Of a DNA stretch of 64,000 bases, positions 24,470 to 36,233 are shown one piece after another. Source of the DNA: Quillaja saponaria (taxonomy: Eukaryota > Streptophyta > Magnoliopsida > Fabales > Quillajaceae); assembly GCA_029379385.1 (NCBI GenBank), contig CM055611.1, positions 21,336,062 to 21,400,061 of the forward strand, read 5' to 3'. Within the stretch, counting starts at the first letter, position 1. Each line of letters starts with the position of its first letter. The notes beneath the pieces were generated by a model. It did not search any database. It was given only the letters and a program-made list of their open reading frames with translations, and was not told the origin of the DNA. A program made the position numbers and the translations under genes.

Positions 24470-26549
24470 TTATCCAACTGGATCCATTTGGAAACTAGGA
24501 GGCAGATTACTCTTTTCTGACCTTTTCATGTATGCCAATACCTCCAGGACAATAACTGCAACTATTATTACACTAGCAAGAAATCCATAACCTATCTTCC
24601 AATCACTTCCTGCCCCAGCAGCATGGATTCCCAAAACTATGTTTAGAGCTCCAAAGAAGAGGGCAAGCCTTCCAAACCAATGGTGGTACCAATTCCAATA
24701 CCTACGAATCTTGGAAATCTTGCTTGGTCGTAAAAAGGAAGCCATTATCTGAACTAACAAGATTGAACCTCAGTTAGAAAAACACATCTCTTATCTCTGA
24801 CATATTGATAAGCATAAGATTAAATATGGGTCAGTGACGAACCTGAAGAATGCTTAGCACAAAGACAAAGATGCCTATGCCTCTATGAGCAGGTATTTGA
24901 GCTTTCATTCTGGTGTAGAGTTGTCTTCCAAGTAGAATTGCTGCGAGTCCTAACCCAAATCCTACAAATTGAATCACAGAATGAAGATAATACCATTGGG
25001 GATCCTTATGCTTGAAATATCTTGGAACAATGGCCCCAACAGGAAGAACTAGACCCCATCCTATTATAGCTACTATCCCATGATTCATCCTCAGGTTGCC
25101 CAAATTATTATCGGACGTAATAACCTTAGAACCTGTGACAGAGATAAGTAGTCACTTTGAACAGCCAAATAGTAACATCTGCTAGTCTGCTATAAAATTC
25201 AAAGAGGGAAGTGAACTGAACCTGCAGGAGCAAAATCAAACAAGATGGTTGTTTTGTCATCATGCTTATGAAGGTGATTGTTATGTGGATATTTACTACC
25301 AAAAGCCAGTAAAACGGGTTGCTGAACAAGATGATTCATGGCCTGTAATTGAAATGCCAAGTAAATTTCAGCCCCGTTAGTTGCCACAGCTGCAGGTACA
25401 TTATTGAGTGGTAGTTCACCTTTGTCTACTATGACTTCTGATGATTTGTTACCCTGTATGTAGTATTGCTTGATTCTTGCATGACCATTTTTGTTAACCC
25501 ATCCCACCATTGCACTGGCACCAACCATCAGACCATCTTTAGACAATCCTATTCCTATCCATCCAGTGGTGTAGGGAGCAGATAATATGATAGTCATGGT
25601 ATGATCGTCACTTTGGTAGTGCTGCAAATAATATTGCATACGTCAAGGTTACCAACAAATTTCTCTTGTAGCCTTGTTGGACCTATCCTTTCATTTTGGA
25701 AAAAAAAAAAAAAAAAAAAAACTGCTACACAAATGAAATCATTGACATGTTTTGAAATCTAATATAGGCTGATTTTAAATTGAAGAAATTAAAATAATAG
25801 TTTCCCAAATTATTAAAAGAAAATTTTATTTGTACGAGAAGAGAGTTGTTTTCACGCAATCTTCTCTCTCTAAATATATATTTCACGTCCCCTAAAACTA
25901 ACACCTCTCATTATGTAAACATATCTCATATGCACTATAAAAACAAATCAGATAATTTGGAGAGTTGCCACTAATACTGTCAAGAAAGTGTATCCTGATC
26001 TCACTGTAAAACAGGCACGTATTCAGAACTCAAATGCAAAATTCCTTCTTATCTAGATATCAAGGCACGGGTAAGAGTTAAAAAAAGATATTTATTCACA
26101 AACAGTGTCCTCACTTCAATGTATTGGTACAATTGTACATGTGATTACAAGCTTTGAATTAGCAAAAACCCAGAAAAGATATAATTTTTTTTCCTCAAAT
26201 TAAGAAAAACCTAAAAAACAAGTGAAAAAGAAAAAACGAAGTCAGCATTTGCAGAACACAAGAAGACCCAGAAACCAAAAACGTCAAGAATTCAAGTACA
26301 TTCAAAACTTACCCTCAGTTCATATGTATGCCAAACAGGTTTGCAGGCTATGTGGGATATATTCTGATATGGAGGAGGAAGAAAGCTTTGGAAATTTATG
26401 TTCTTGCAGGTACTTTCTGATACTAAGCCACCACTACTACTATCATCATCCTCAGCGACAAAGGCTTCAAGTTCCACTACAAGTAGAAAAAAACATAGAT
26501 GGACAAAATTAGATGTCCATGTCAGAATCCAAGATCTTGAATTTGCCAT
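24470..26549 (-). CDS. Cytochrome b561 and DOMON domain protein, 4 exons, 401 aa
   Basis: Exons: 26549-26313, 25621-25222, 25132-24843, 24748-24470. An N-terminal signal peptide (hydrophobic FVHLCFFLLVVELEAFVAE) leads into a DOMON domain (about residues 50-210). A cytochrome b561 core with several membrane segments follows. The four likely haem-ligand histidines are visible in RMNHGIVAII, YYLHSVIQF, IPAHRGIGIF and NWYHHWFGR. Family members are plasma-membrane ascorbate-linked electron carriers; the DOMON domain faces the apoplast and can bind haem or sugar. Length and layout match Arabidopsis At3g61750, which also lies next to a DRP1 gene. Intron 1 holds a poly-A tract near 25,698-25,720. Confidence 0.92.
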
Positions 26550-28130
26550 TCATAGACAGGGAAAGGTCCAAAAATGAGATCTATGAAAAAAAAGTTGGTT
26601 AGAAAGCTGAAGAGCAATTAGAGGAAATGTGAATAGGAAGGTCGAATGAGGCAGTTGAAAGGCTTTGTTTTCTTGGGTTTAAAGACTAGAATTCGGTGGT
26701 TGGTGGTGGGGCATAGTGGTTGGTAATGGCGGGTAATCATTATTCCCGCCTATTCTTGCAAACTCAACATCCAACAGCATATCTCTGTTCCAAACTCCTT
26801 TTTTGTTATAAAATATTTTTAGTACCCAATATGCATAGTGTATCTAACCCAAAAAATTATTGCAAGTGACCCTAAAAAATAAAATAAATTCTTGGTGTAT
26901 GATTTATTTATCAATTTCAAATCATTGAAGTTGGCAAAAAATGTGAAACATAACACTAGAACATTTTAAAAGATGACCAATATTAATACTACTTTTATCC
27001 AACACAGTGACCACGAAAATTTGATACAATCCGGTGTGTTGGTATGATGTTAATGTTCGGTTCCATTTCATTGAAGGTCTCTAAAAAGACAAGACAATAT
27101 GATCAAACTTTCTAGGTAGATGTAGCGTTGCTTTAAGTTTGCTCAGTGTGGGAGTGTAATCAAATCACTTGATGTCACATGTAAATTGGAATGCCAGTTA
27201 GATCGAACAAATAAAAGATTAGCTAATAGGTAAAGATGTAAGAAAATCATAGACATTATCAAAAGCCAAACTAAAATGGGCTTAATTGCAGATCCAGTTG
27301 ACCAAAGAAAGTGCAGTCAGAGGCCTATTCATAGTTTCTGAAAAACGGATTTTTATAAATTTGGCCCCTTATCTCTAATAAAAAGAAGCTTTGTTTTGTA
27401 ATTCTCTTCATAAGATACCCTTCTTTTTCAGAAGGATTTCAGTTAAGAAGTTATTAAAACTTCAAATCCTTACATGATTAACCATTATAAAAAACCCTGC
27501 AATTGAAATTGAACCAGGTATACATGTCTGCCCCAACACACTACTTCATATAGTCATTTTTCTTTCCTGGACAGATATAAAACTTCAATGAACTCTTAAG
27601 CAAACAATTAACAGATTCATATTATTGAGATTTAGTACGAGATTACGAATGTTTCAATAAAGACAACAATAATAAATCAGTACATAACTTTTTCTTTACA
27701 CGAAGCAGATTAGACGACTTTGTACATAGTTGCATGATCAGGCTGAAGGGTAACAGGCGAAAATATGCTAGTTTTAACATGATTGAGGCAATGAACATCG
27801 AGGGCTTAGATAAATCACTGATCCTCTCAATTCCATCAATACAACATTATGCAGCATCAGCATATGCGACAGTGCCAAACTACTTTCTGCCTTTTCTCCC
27901 CAATGAAATGATCAATACCGTATGATATAGGAAGTTAAGAGCATTGAGATTGCTCAGCAATCACCAAGCTCAGATACAAATCAACCAAAAAATTAAAATG
28001 GCTCATAGGGGTCAGGCCTTCATGATCTTTTCCAACAGCATGGTAGCACATCTGATATTAATTAACAAGAGCTTTTTGCTTTTATCAATTCCATGGGAAT
28101 TGCAGTCTCTATTTCATCGCTAGTCAATGC
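26550..28130. other. Promoter of the b561 gene and intergenic sequence
   Basis: About 150 bp above the b561 start is probably its 5' UTR, and GGTGG-rich sequence near 26,695-26,740 may be promoter. The rest, to the 3' UTR of the DUF1442 gene (about 27,600-28,130), shows no gene or identifiable repeat. Confidence 0.45.
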
Positions 28131-29491
28131 TTAGCCCACCAACTTAGGTACCCTATAAATATGTTCCTCACCACTCTCCTTATCAAACTTAACAACCCAC
28201 TTGCTCTTACCAAGATCTCTCAGAGATTTGCTCCTTCTGATTCCAGAATGACCTCCTCCACCCCAGTTTCTCTTCTCAATCTCATCATTCTTGCCAATCA
28301 TAGTAACTTCCATGCCTTTCCCTATAGGATGCTTCAGAGATCTCACAGTTACCTTCTCCTCGTCCTTGCCTTTTAAATGTCCTCCTAATCCTTTTCTCTC
28401 ACCCACTAAGTTGTTGGCCACCACAACAGATCTTGTAGTATTGACATCTAGCAAGTTCAGCAACCTTGTGTAATCATCATTCTTGCAATCCACAAGTGAG
28501 AAATCAATGTTTGCGTAATTTGGCAATAGCTCGGAAGGGTCTCCAGTTTTAAACTCTACCAGGTCTTTAAGACCTGAATCTTTAATTACTCTTTTCGATT
28601 CAGCAAGGATTAGCTCTGGGAGAATACACACAAGCCTGCCTCCGGTTTGTCGGGCAGCTGCTGCTAATGCTACTGTTGATGGGGATACACCAGATGTCAC
28701 TTCCACGATCAGCTTTGCTCTCATGCCTGCTGCTAATGCTGATACAAACTCATTGCTTCCAGGCTCTGGTGATCTCCAAGAACCACTTTGTCTTTTGACA
28801 CTGTTACACTGAAGAACAATAAAGAAGAGTTAGCTACCATCCCCCAAGACCAAGTGGTGCAAAGTTTACGTGACAAAAACCATTTTACATGAACTTCCCA
28901 AAATGAATTTGTTGTTGCATGGTGTTTGAAACTTCAAACAACAATTGAATTGAGTCATTCTGCATCAAATTCAATCTAGATTAATATCGTCTCGGTAATA
29001 TTTGTTATATATGTCAAATGTGCAATCTTCAAAGTTGACATAGAAAGGACCTTCTTTTGATAAGGCATAACTAAGAAAACCAAAAAAGGAGAGGCAAAAT
29101 TAGTCTTTGAAATATCCCTAATACTTCCATTGAATTTCTCCGCATTTGACATAGAAGAATCGAAATTATAACGCTACCAATTAGGCAATGATTGTTACCA
29201 TGTCATTAACAATAACAACAGAAAACAATAATTGGCAGAAGATAAAGAAGGGAAAACAATGAAATGACATGTTTCTAAATAGCTTAGGTTTCTCTACCAC
29301 AAAATATGAAGCCAAAAGCACATGACCCACAGATTAATGAACAGAATTGATGCCCTTTAAGAGAAATGAAAACCTTATTTATTGGAAAATGAAAAAGAAT
29401 AAAAGAAATGGGGAACCCATGAAATAAAATTACATACCAGTTTGAGGGTATCAAGGTAAGCTCTTGTAGCAGATGTTGCAGACCACTCCAT
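28131..29491 (-). CDS. DUF1442 family protein, 2 exons, 243 aa
   Basis: Exons: 29491-29438 (18 codons) and 28808-28131. The start MEWSATSATRAYLDTLKL matches the usual opening of plant DUF1442 (PF07279) proteins (M.WSA..AT.AYL.TLK), so the ATG at 29491 is chosen over one upstream in the same frame. Exon 2 begins CNSVKRQSGSW and carries FVSALAAGMRAKLIVEV, the AARQTGGRLVCILPE motif and VDCKNDDY. These form a Rossmann-like fold related to SAM-dependent methyltransferases, but no catalytic activity has been shown for the family that I know of. The C-terminus is basic and Gly-rich (RNWGGGGHSGIRRSKS). Confidence 0.88.
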
Positions 29492-30584
29492 CACGAAAAT
29501 TAACCCAAATAAACTATACCCAGAATTGTAAGAATACCTATTCCAAAATGCCAGATATTTAATCGATTCAGGAAGCAAGAAAATTATGGAACTCAAAACG
29601 AGGACAAGGATAATAATTTGATACGTTTGGTTCAGTCCTGGGTTTTTTGTTGTTACTTGTACAGGGGTTATATATACGTGTTTTGTTTTTCTGGGTTCTT
29701 CTTAGAAGACAGGAAACTGTGAACATAACTTCTATTTGCTATTAATGGAGTTCAGTAACGATGCTGACACCGTGGGTCAAACCGCGGAGGTTAAAACCGT
29801 GGCCGTTTATAGGGGGAATAAACCTCGAGAATTTTTGTTCAATTACTGCATTATCCTCCAAAAATTGAGAAATGTGTGAAATTTTGTTGTATAAATACTT
29901 GGCATATGAGCTTTCAATGTGGGTTGCATACTCCCCTATTGCCTGTAGATCCAATCCATTCACATTACTCTTATGCGTACTCATAATTTTGTTAGCTAAG
30001 TGTTGTTAGCCTAAGTGCATTCTCTACTCTAATAGAAAAAAAAAAAGAAAAAAAAAATATATATATAACTTTTTAAACTTAAAATATATATATATATTCT
30101 AATTTTATCCTTTTTCATGTCCAAATTCGGAATAATGTTCTTCAATATTATTTATGTGATTTGGGAGGTTTAGAATGTTAAGAGTTATTATTATCGAGCA
30201 AAGTGTTCAAAAGCTTGACATTGAGACATTCAATTTGAAGATTTTTAAGTATAGAACTTTTTTGAGGGGTTGAGAATAAAAAAAAGTAGAGCTTATTGAA
30301 ATGAGAACATGCATAATACTCTCCATATACCATATTAGATCTTATTGAATCTCTCATTGAACCCAAAAAGAGAAAGAAAACCTTATTCTTTGTTTATTTT
30401 GACTTGTTATTTGTATCATTAATCAAAATTTATCTAAGATTATTTTTTAAAATTATTTTCTTGGTCGCACTTATGATTCTTCCATAAACAATTACTTATT
30501 TAATAAATAAATAAAAACAGACTCAAGATGGAATCTACTTTTTATAGATGAATATTCAAATCAATTATCACATATATCTTTCCT
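29492..30584. other. Intergenic sequence between DUF1442 and the WSD duplication
   Basis: Presumed 5' UTR/promoter of the DUF1442 gene, then AT-rich spacer with A-runs and AT microsatellites (30,030-30,100). An open frame of 80 codons at 29984-29742 (-) has no recognisable domain and is not called. Confidence 0.45.
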
Positions 30585-30714
30585 CTACATTTCAGAAAGT
30601 GTAGAATAATATGACAGATAGTATTATGGAGTTGGGATGAAATCTCAAATTTAACACTTTTTTTTATCAAAATAGAACTATAAGTCACAAAAATATTGAC
30701 ACACTAATACAGTA

Positions 30715-32650
30715 GGGCCTCATTTGTGTTCTTCGTTCTCCTTGACAAGCCTTCTTCTATAACAGCATCATTGATAAGTTTGAGTGATTCTACTATATCA
30801 TCACAAAGCCAGTCGGTGAGGGTCAGGAATATTGCCTTCATCCACTGATAGAACAATGGTCATCTGGTTGATGTAGCTTGGGAAGGTAATCACCAGTGAC
30901 TACAAAATAGTTATTGGAAGGCAATAAAAACAAAATAAGTTAAAAGACACCTACATGTGTAATAATGTACCAATTATTAAACTACTTACATGAGGTTGCC
31001 CATAACAACTTGGACCAAGAAAGCATTTGGATGGCCATAAAAACCAATTTCCTCTAGGGGGCAACTAGATTGGGGAAGCATATTGTTGTCTGGGTAACAA
31101 TTCTGTGGGATAGAGAACTTTCCCACTGTATAGAACAGTAAGGTAAAACTAAGAGCATAAGCAATTTTCCTTTTTCCAATTTTATAGACATTGGTATTCT
31201 TTTACAACTGAGAGAGCTACTTCCACGCGGTCTTCTTTTGGGATCAAGATGTGGGTTTCACATGCAAGAGGGATGATTGTGTAAAAGCAATCTTTTTTTA
31301 ATTTTTTTTTATAAGAAATCTTATCAACAAGGATTGAATAATAAATCTTATTAATAAGGAATCATGTCTTTTACATTATTGTTTTCTTTTATAATTGTTT
31401 TTTAAATATACTTTTATAAAGTAACGTTATTAAAACACTCGTTTGTGGCTTTAGTGTCAAGTACCTTACAAATAAGATCAGGTTTGAGTTGCAGGGGCAT
31501 CCAGAAAAACATTAGAATGCTACTTTTCTCAAGTGCCTGTGAGTTGGTGTATTTCGAGACTAAGTAAAACCCGTGACTCAACTATAATTATATTGTTTCT
31601 CTGTTTAATGTAAGTGTGTATTTATTTTTAAGTTTGTTTCGGTCAATATATTTATATTAAATCACTATTTATATATATACATCTCTCCTCTGTATATTCA
31701 TTCTTAGAAGATCCATGGCTCCTCATTTGGTATCAAAGCCACGTTTCATGTTTGCATAAAAATGACATTTATTTACTTGGTTTTTTGAAGCCCTGAGGGC
31801 GTTGTAAGATGCAGTGATCCAACTTAACTCTTTCGGTAGAAGGACAATCAATCCAGTTTCCCCACTTTGCTTCAGTGTTCCTCTCTTCATATCAAGAAGC
31901 ACAATGGGACTTTGAAGGAATTGATAATGGACTATTATCTGATTGAACATTAACACATTAGGCAATACATCCTCCTATGTGCACATGGAAATTTATGTCA
32001 CGTGCTTTCCCATTGATAATAATGAACAAAAAGAAGTGTTCGTTACATTACGTGTGAATTGGAAATTTGCCATATCGCCTATTGAGATAGCATGACAAAC
32101 CAGCCCGGGATACCCAGAGCAACATCATTGAAGGTCTGCAAAAACACAGCAGGGAAAATCTCCAATTTAGTTTATATGAATAACAAAGCAATTTTTGTTG
32201 CTTACATGTTTTATTTCAAAAGGATTATGATTTTAGAAGGTAGCTTACCATGGTCATTGCATTCTTGATTAGCATCATATCAACCAAACTAACAATTCTG
32301 TAAACAAATATCCTAGGAGTGAACTCCAGCTCTGACTGTCCTTAAATAGGCGTAATTGGTGTCTTTTAAGAACAATACCTGAACATAAACATGAAAACAT
32401 CAATGAAAGTATTCCAAAACAGATTGAAAACCCACCAAAACCAAAAGAACCACTTCAAAAGTTTCCAAGTGTTCCTTTTTTCTTCCTCTTGCTTCTTCTT
32501 CTTTTTACAGGAATTGTAGGCAAAGCCTGAGGGTCGGCAGTTTGGTGTGTGCAAGCAAGAGAGACATTAAGGAAGTGCCATCACCAAGAGAGTGGTGGAT
32601 TCTGAAAATGCCATTGCCTTCTGCATTTGAGGTTTTGAGGTAAAGAATGT
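30715..32650 (-). pseudogene. Decayed tandem copy of the wax ester synthase/DGAT gene
   Basis: Pieces match exons of the intact gene at 33,035-35,320: last exon at about 30,725-30,895, exon 6 at about 30,998-31,130, part of exon 5 at about 31,830-31,890, exon 3 at about 32,075-32,140, and most of exon 2 at about 32,250-32,643. Exon 1, exon 4 and half of exon 5 are absent. Disabling changes are visible: a 4-nt insertion in the last exon (near 30,812), a small deletion in exon 6 leading at once to TAG (near 31,060), and a 2-nt loss in exon 3 (near 32,105). Homology continues into both flanks (30,585-32,780 against 32,870-35,545), so this was a DNA-level tandem duplication, not retroposition. 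Confidence 0.85.
31190..31800. mobile_element. Possible LTR-retrotransposon remnant inside the WSD pseudogene
   Basis: In the intact paralogue the interval between exons 5 and 6 is about 110 bp; here it is about 700 bp and half of exon 5 is missing. The extra DNA ends in a stretch resembling an LTR 3' part ('CTCTCCTCTGTATATTCATT'). It is followed by TTGGTATCAAAGC (31,727-31,739), which is close to the plant tRNA-Met-type primer-binding site TGGTATCAGAGC. No coding sequence or second LTR was found. Confidence 0.35.
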
Positions 32651-33034
32651 GTACATTCCACTTTGTGTGAGCAACAAAAAGAAAGCAAAGAACATCCGCT
32701 GCATCAATTTTGATCAGTCATATGTGAGATTAATGGCAGTAAGCAGTGGGCAGTGGCACACTTCCATTCAATCCTCAAGGGGAACTGATCTCCCTAGTTT
32801 TTTAAATGGTGCATGTATGATTTATCTGTGCACAATTACCTACCTAATAGAGAAAAAATGAGCTCCAGATGGTTTACACAGTTTTCCTACATATTTCAGA
32901 AAGTATAATAATATGATACACAGTTTTATGTAGTTGGGATAGAATCTTCAAAGTTAACACATTTTTCTCAAAAGTCAACTACAAATTACAAAGATAATTT
33001 ACACACACTAGTTTGAGTCTAATAGAATAGGGCC

Positions 33035-35320
33035 TCATTTGTGTTCTTGATTCTCCTTGACAAGCCCTCTTTCTACAACAGCATCTTTGACAAGTTTGAG
33101 TGATTCTACTATATCATCGCAAAGCCGGTGAGGGTCAGGAATAGTGCCTTCATCCACTGATAGAACAATGGTCATCTTGTTGATGTAGCTTTGGAACATA
33201 ACCACCAATGACTAGAAAAAATAATTATTGGTTACATTGTTAAATACATTTCCAAGTAAATTACAGATACCTAAATACGTGTACAGTGTACCAATTAATA
33301 AAGTACTTACATGAAGTTCCCCATAACAGCTAGGAGGTAAGAAAGCCATTGGATGGCCATAAAAACCAATTTCCTCTAGAGGGCCAGCTAGATTGGTGAA
33401 GCACATTGTTGTATGGGTGATAATTCTGTGGTATAAAGCGCTTGCCCACTGTATTGAATGGCAAGGTAAAACCAAGAACATAAGCAATTTTCTTTTTCAT
33501 TTTCAATGTTCAAAAGGGAATGTGAAATTATAGGCAAGTGAGTATGTAACATGTACCTTAATGCCAAAAATTTTGACTACTAACTCAGCTATGTAGAAAG
33601 TGAATATAGCTTCAAGTGAGTTCTTCTTTCTATCAATTGTGGCTTTAGCTTCATGAATATAATCTAGCGGATCATCACGTATGGCAATTGTGAAAGGTAG
33701 AAGGACATAACCAATTTTGTTTCCCCACTTTGCTTCAGTGTTCTTCTTCATCATATCAGCTAAAGCCTACACCAAAAAGTTGAATACAATATGATTTTGA
33801 AGAAATTGATAATAACTATGATCTGATTAATAAGTATGCAATATTAAAAAAAGTCATCTTTTGTGCATATGGAGCCCTTCCCACAGGTTTAAGCCCTACA
33901 TATCCACATTGAGTATTATCCTACAAAATATGTCACTTTTCAGACCTGAATCCCTGCAGATGGCCTTATGTTAATGTAAAGAGTTGATCTCAGACGAATT
34001 TTCTCCGGAAGATAAACTTTCCTACTTGTTGCTCCTTCTTCTTTCTCAGTACTCTGTTCACCTACCAAAAGAAGGTGATGAGCAAGAAAATTAAACTTGA
34101 GGGGCTGTGTCACATATCATGCACTTGCCCATTGAATAATACTAATAGTAATTAAATTACTAATGAACATAAACATAGTGTTAGTTAGATTATGTGAGTT
34201 GGAATATTACCATATCGCCTATTTAGATAGCATGACAAACCAGCCTGTGTGATACCCAGAGCAACATCATTGATGGTCTGCAAAAACCAAGAGGAAAATC
34301 TCCAACTTAGTTTATATGAATAACAAAAGAGCAATTTTTGTTGCTTCATTGCTACATGTTTTGTTTCAAAAGATTTAGGATTTTAGAAGGTATCTTACCA
34401 TGTTCATAGCATTTTTGATTAGCTTCATATCATCCAAACTAACAATTCTGTAAACAAATCTCCGAGGAGTGAACTCCAGCCCTGGCGGTTCTTTAATAGG
34501 TGTATCGGTGTCTTTTAAGAACAAAGCCGTCAGCATAAACATGAAAACATCAATGAAAGTATTCCAAAACAGTTTGACAACCCACCAAAACCCAACGAAC
34601 CACTTCAGAAGTTTCCAAGTGTTACTGTTGTCTTCCTTGTGCTGCTTCTTCTGCTTCTTCACAGGAATTGTAGGCAAAGCCTCAGGGTCGGCAGTTTGTC
34701 TTGTGCAAGCAAGTAGAAGAGAAATTAAGGAAGTTCCATCACCAAGAGAGTGGTGGATTCTGAAAATGCTAGTGGATTCTGCATTTGAGGTTTTGAGGTT
34801 AAGAATGTGGACATCCCAAAGAGGTTGAGACTTGTCAATGTGGGTTTTGCTTAAGTCAGAGATGTAGTCTTCAACAGATTGGTCTGGTGAATCCATGTTT
34901 GGGTTCACATCAGGAACTATCACATGCATGTCTAAATCCACTCTGGTGTGAACCCATTTCATCTCTCCATTTTCATCAGTCACCTGTACATGTTCTCAAT
35001 TTACTCTTGCAAAAATGAAACATAAATTGATTGTTTTCTCAGTTAGTACTAACCTGCAAACTAGAAAAACGAGGGTGCTTAAGCAATGTGTGGACCAAGT
35101 TGCCCTTAACCACTTCTGGGCACATCTTAGTCTTCCAACCCATGATAGCTATGTTGTATACATTGAAATTGGGTTCATGGAACAAACGAGCTGCTGGACT
35201 CAGTGGTTGTTGTTGTTGTTGCTCTTCTTCTTCTTCTTGTCCTCCTACTTTGTATGCTCTCTTTGTTTCTATAGGTTTGAGAAATCGCTTTCTCAACCAG
35301 AGACCAACTTCAGAATCCAT
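33035..35320 (-). CDS. Wax ester synthase/diacylglycerol acyltransferase (WSD1-like), 7 exons, 519 aa
   Basis: Exons: 35320-35054, 34983-34399, 34277-34211, 34061-33946, 33766-33557, 33448-33311, 33211-33035; all GT-AG. The acyltransferase motif HHSLGDG (HHxxxDG, residues 166-172) is intact. A hydrophobic stretch (around WFVGFWWVVKLFWNTFIDVF) is the usual membrane anchor. Later motifs TINDVALGITQAGL and the C-terminal DUF1298 region, ending PDPHRLCDDIVESLKLVKDAV, are present. The family joins acyl-CoA to fatty alcohol (wax ester) or diacylglycerol at the ER. Residues 28-40 are a Glu/Gln run (EEEEEQQQQQ). An in-frame ATG at 35353 could add 11 residues; 35320 is preferred only because the added residues are not family-like. 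Confidence 0.9.
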
Positions 35321-35541
35321 AAGCCTAAAGCAGAACTCCAAAAAAGAAAGCAAAGCTCAAGAATGTCTCCAAATTTTATATAGAAAAGACTTAACAATTT
35401 ACGAAGTCAAGTCGGGGACCAGAAGGCCAGTAGTGGAAGTAAGCATTAACACTTGAGTCCATTAACCATCCTCCGCATCATTTTTGATCAGCCATCTGTG
35501 AGATTAATGGCAGTATGCAGTGGTCAGTGGCACACATCCAT

Positions 35542-35635
35542 ATTGTAAAAATGGATCCCTGTGGCATCATCTTGTAAAAATGGATCCCTGTGGCATCATC
35601 CTGTTAAAATGGATCCTTGTGGCTTCATCTTGAGA
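35542..35635 (+). repeat. Three tandem copies of a 31-bp unit upstream of the WSD gene
   Basis: Three consecutive copies of a unit containing AAAATGGATCCCTGTGGCAT then CATCTTGT; the third copy has several changes. They lie about 225 bp above the WSD start codon on its promoter side. The pseudogene's matching upstream segment (to about 32,780) does not show the repeat. Confidence 0.7.
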
Positions 35636-36233
35636 AAAAAACCCATTTTTATTTGAACTTTGCACAAGTCCAAATCTTTCAAAAATGTGCAACTATGAAT
35701 AAAAGAAATCATGATTTTATAGAATTATCTGAATGAATCCAATTCACCTATCCAATCATTATCTTTTGCATAGAAGGTAATAGGTGATTCTCTAAATGTA
35801 AAAAGAGCATTTTGCAAATAATTGGATGCTGTTCTTTTACATGGAATACGCTACAACCTCAGACCTGGAGCTCAAATCAACCAACTCTGAATTCTAACGA
35901 CAGGGATTCATACTTGGAAATCTATTTTTAAATTAACAACATATCCAATGCCCTTCCAATAGAAATGAATATAATTAAAATGTATATCAGTATTACTTAT
36001 TGTAAGAAGTTGAGTAGACTTTCATGAACAGCACTAATGAAATACAGCAGAGAAACCAACAAAGGGTACAGATGAAAGAATGACGGAAAAGGTGGAAATA
36101 CATAAATAAATTCAATCACTAAACGAGGCAGACGAACTGAACTCTTCCCTTGTCGTAATGTGTAAAGAATTGATATCAAAAATCAAAGAATCACTACTGA
36201 AAATGACTAGAGGCAAAATTATTCTGATCCCTT

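Noticed and set aside
29742..29984. 80-codon minus-strand open frame
   Set aside because: No recognisable domain, no splice context, and it overlaps the promoter side of the DUF1442 gene; likely chance.
35015..35456. Plus-strand open frames over WSD exon 1
   Set aside because: They are antisense to a coding exon with strong family motifs; the poly-Leu/Cys and poly-Ser runs are reverse readings of the Glu/Gln repeat.
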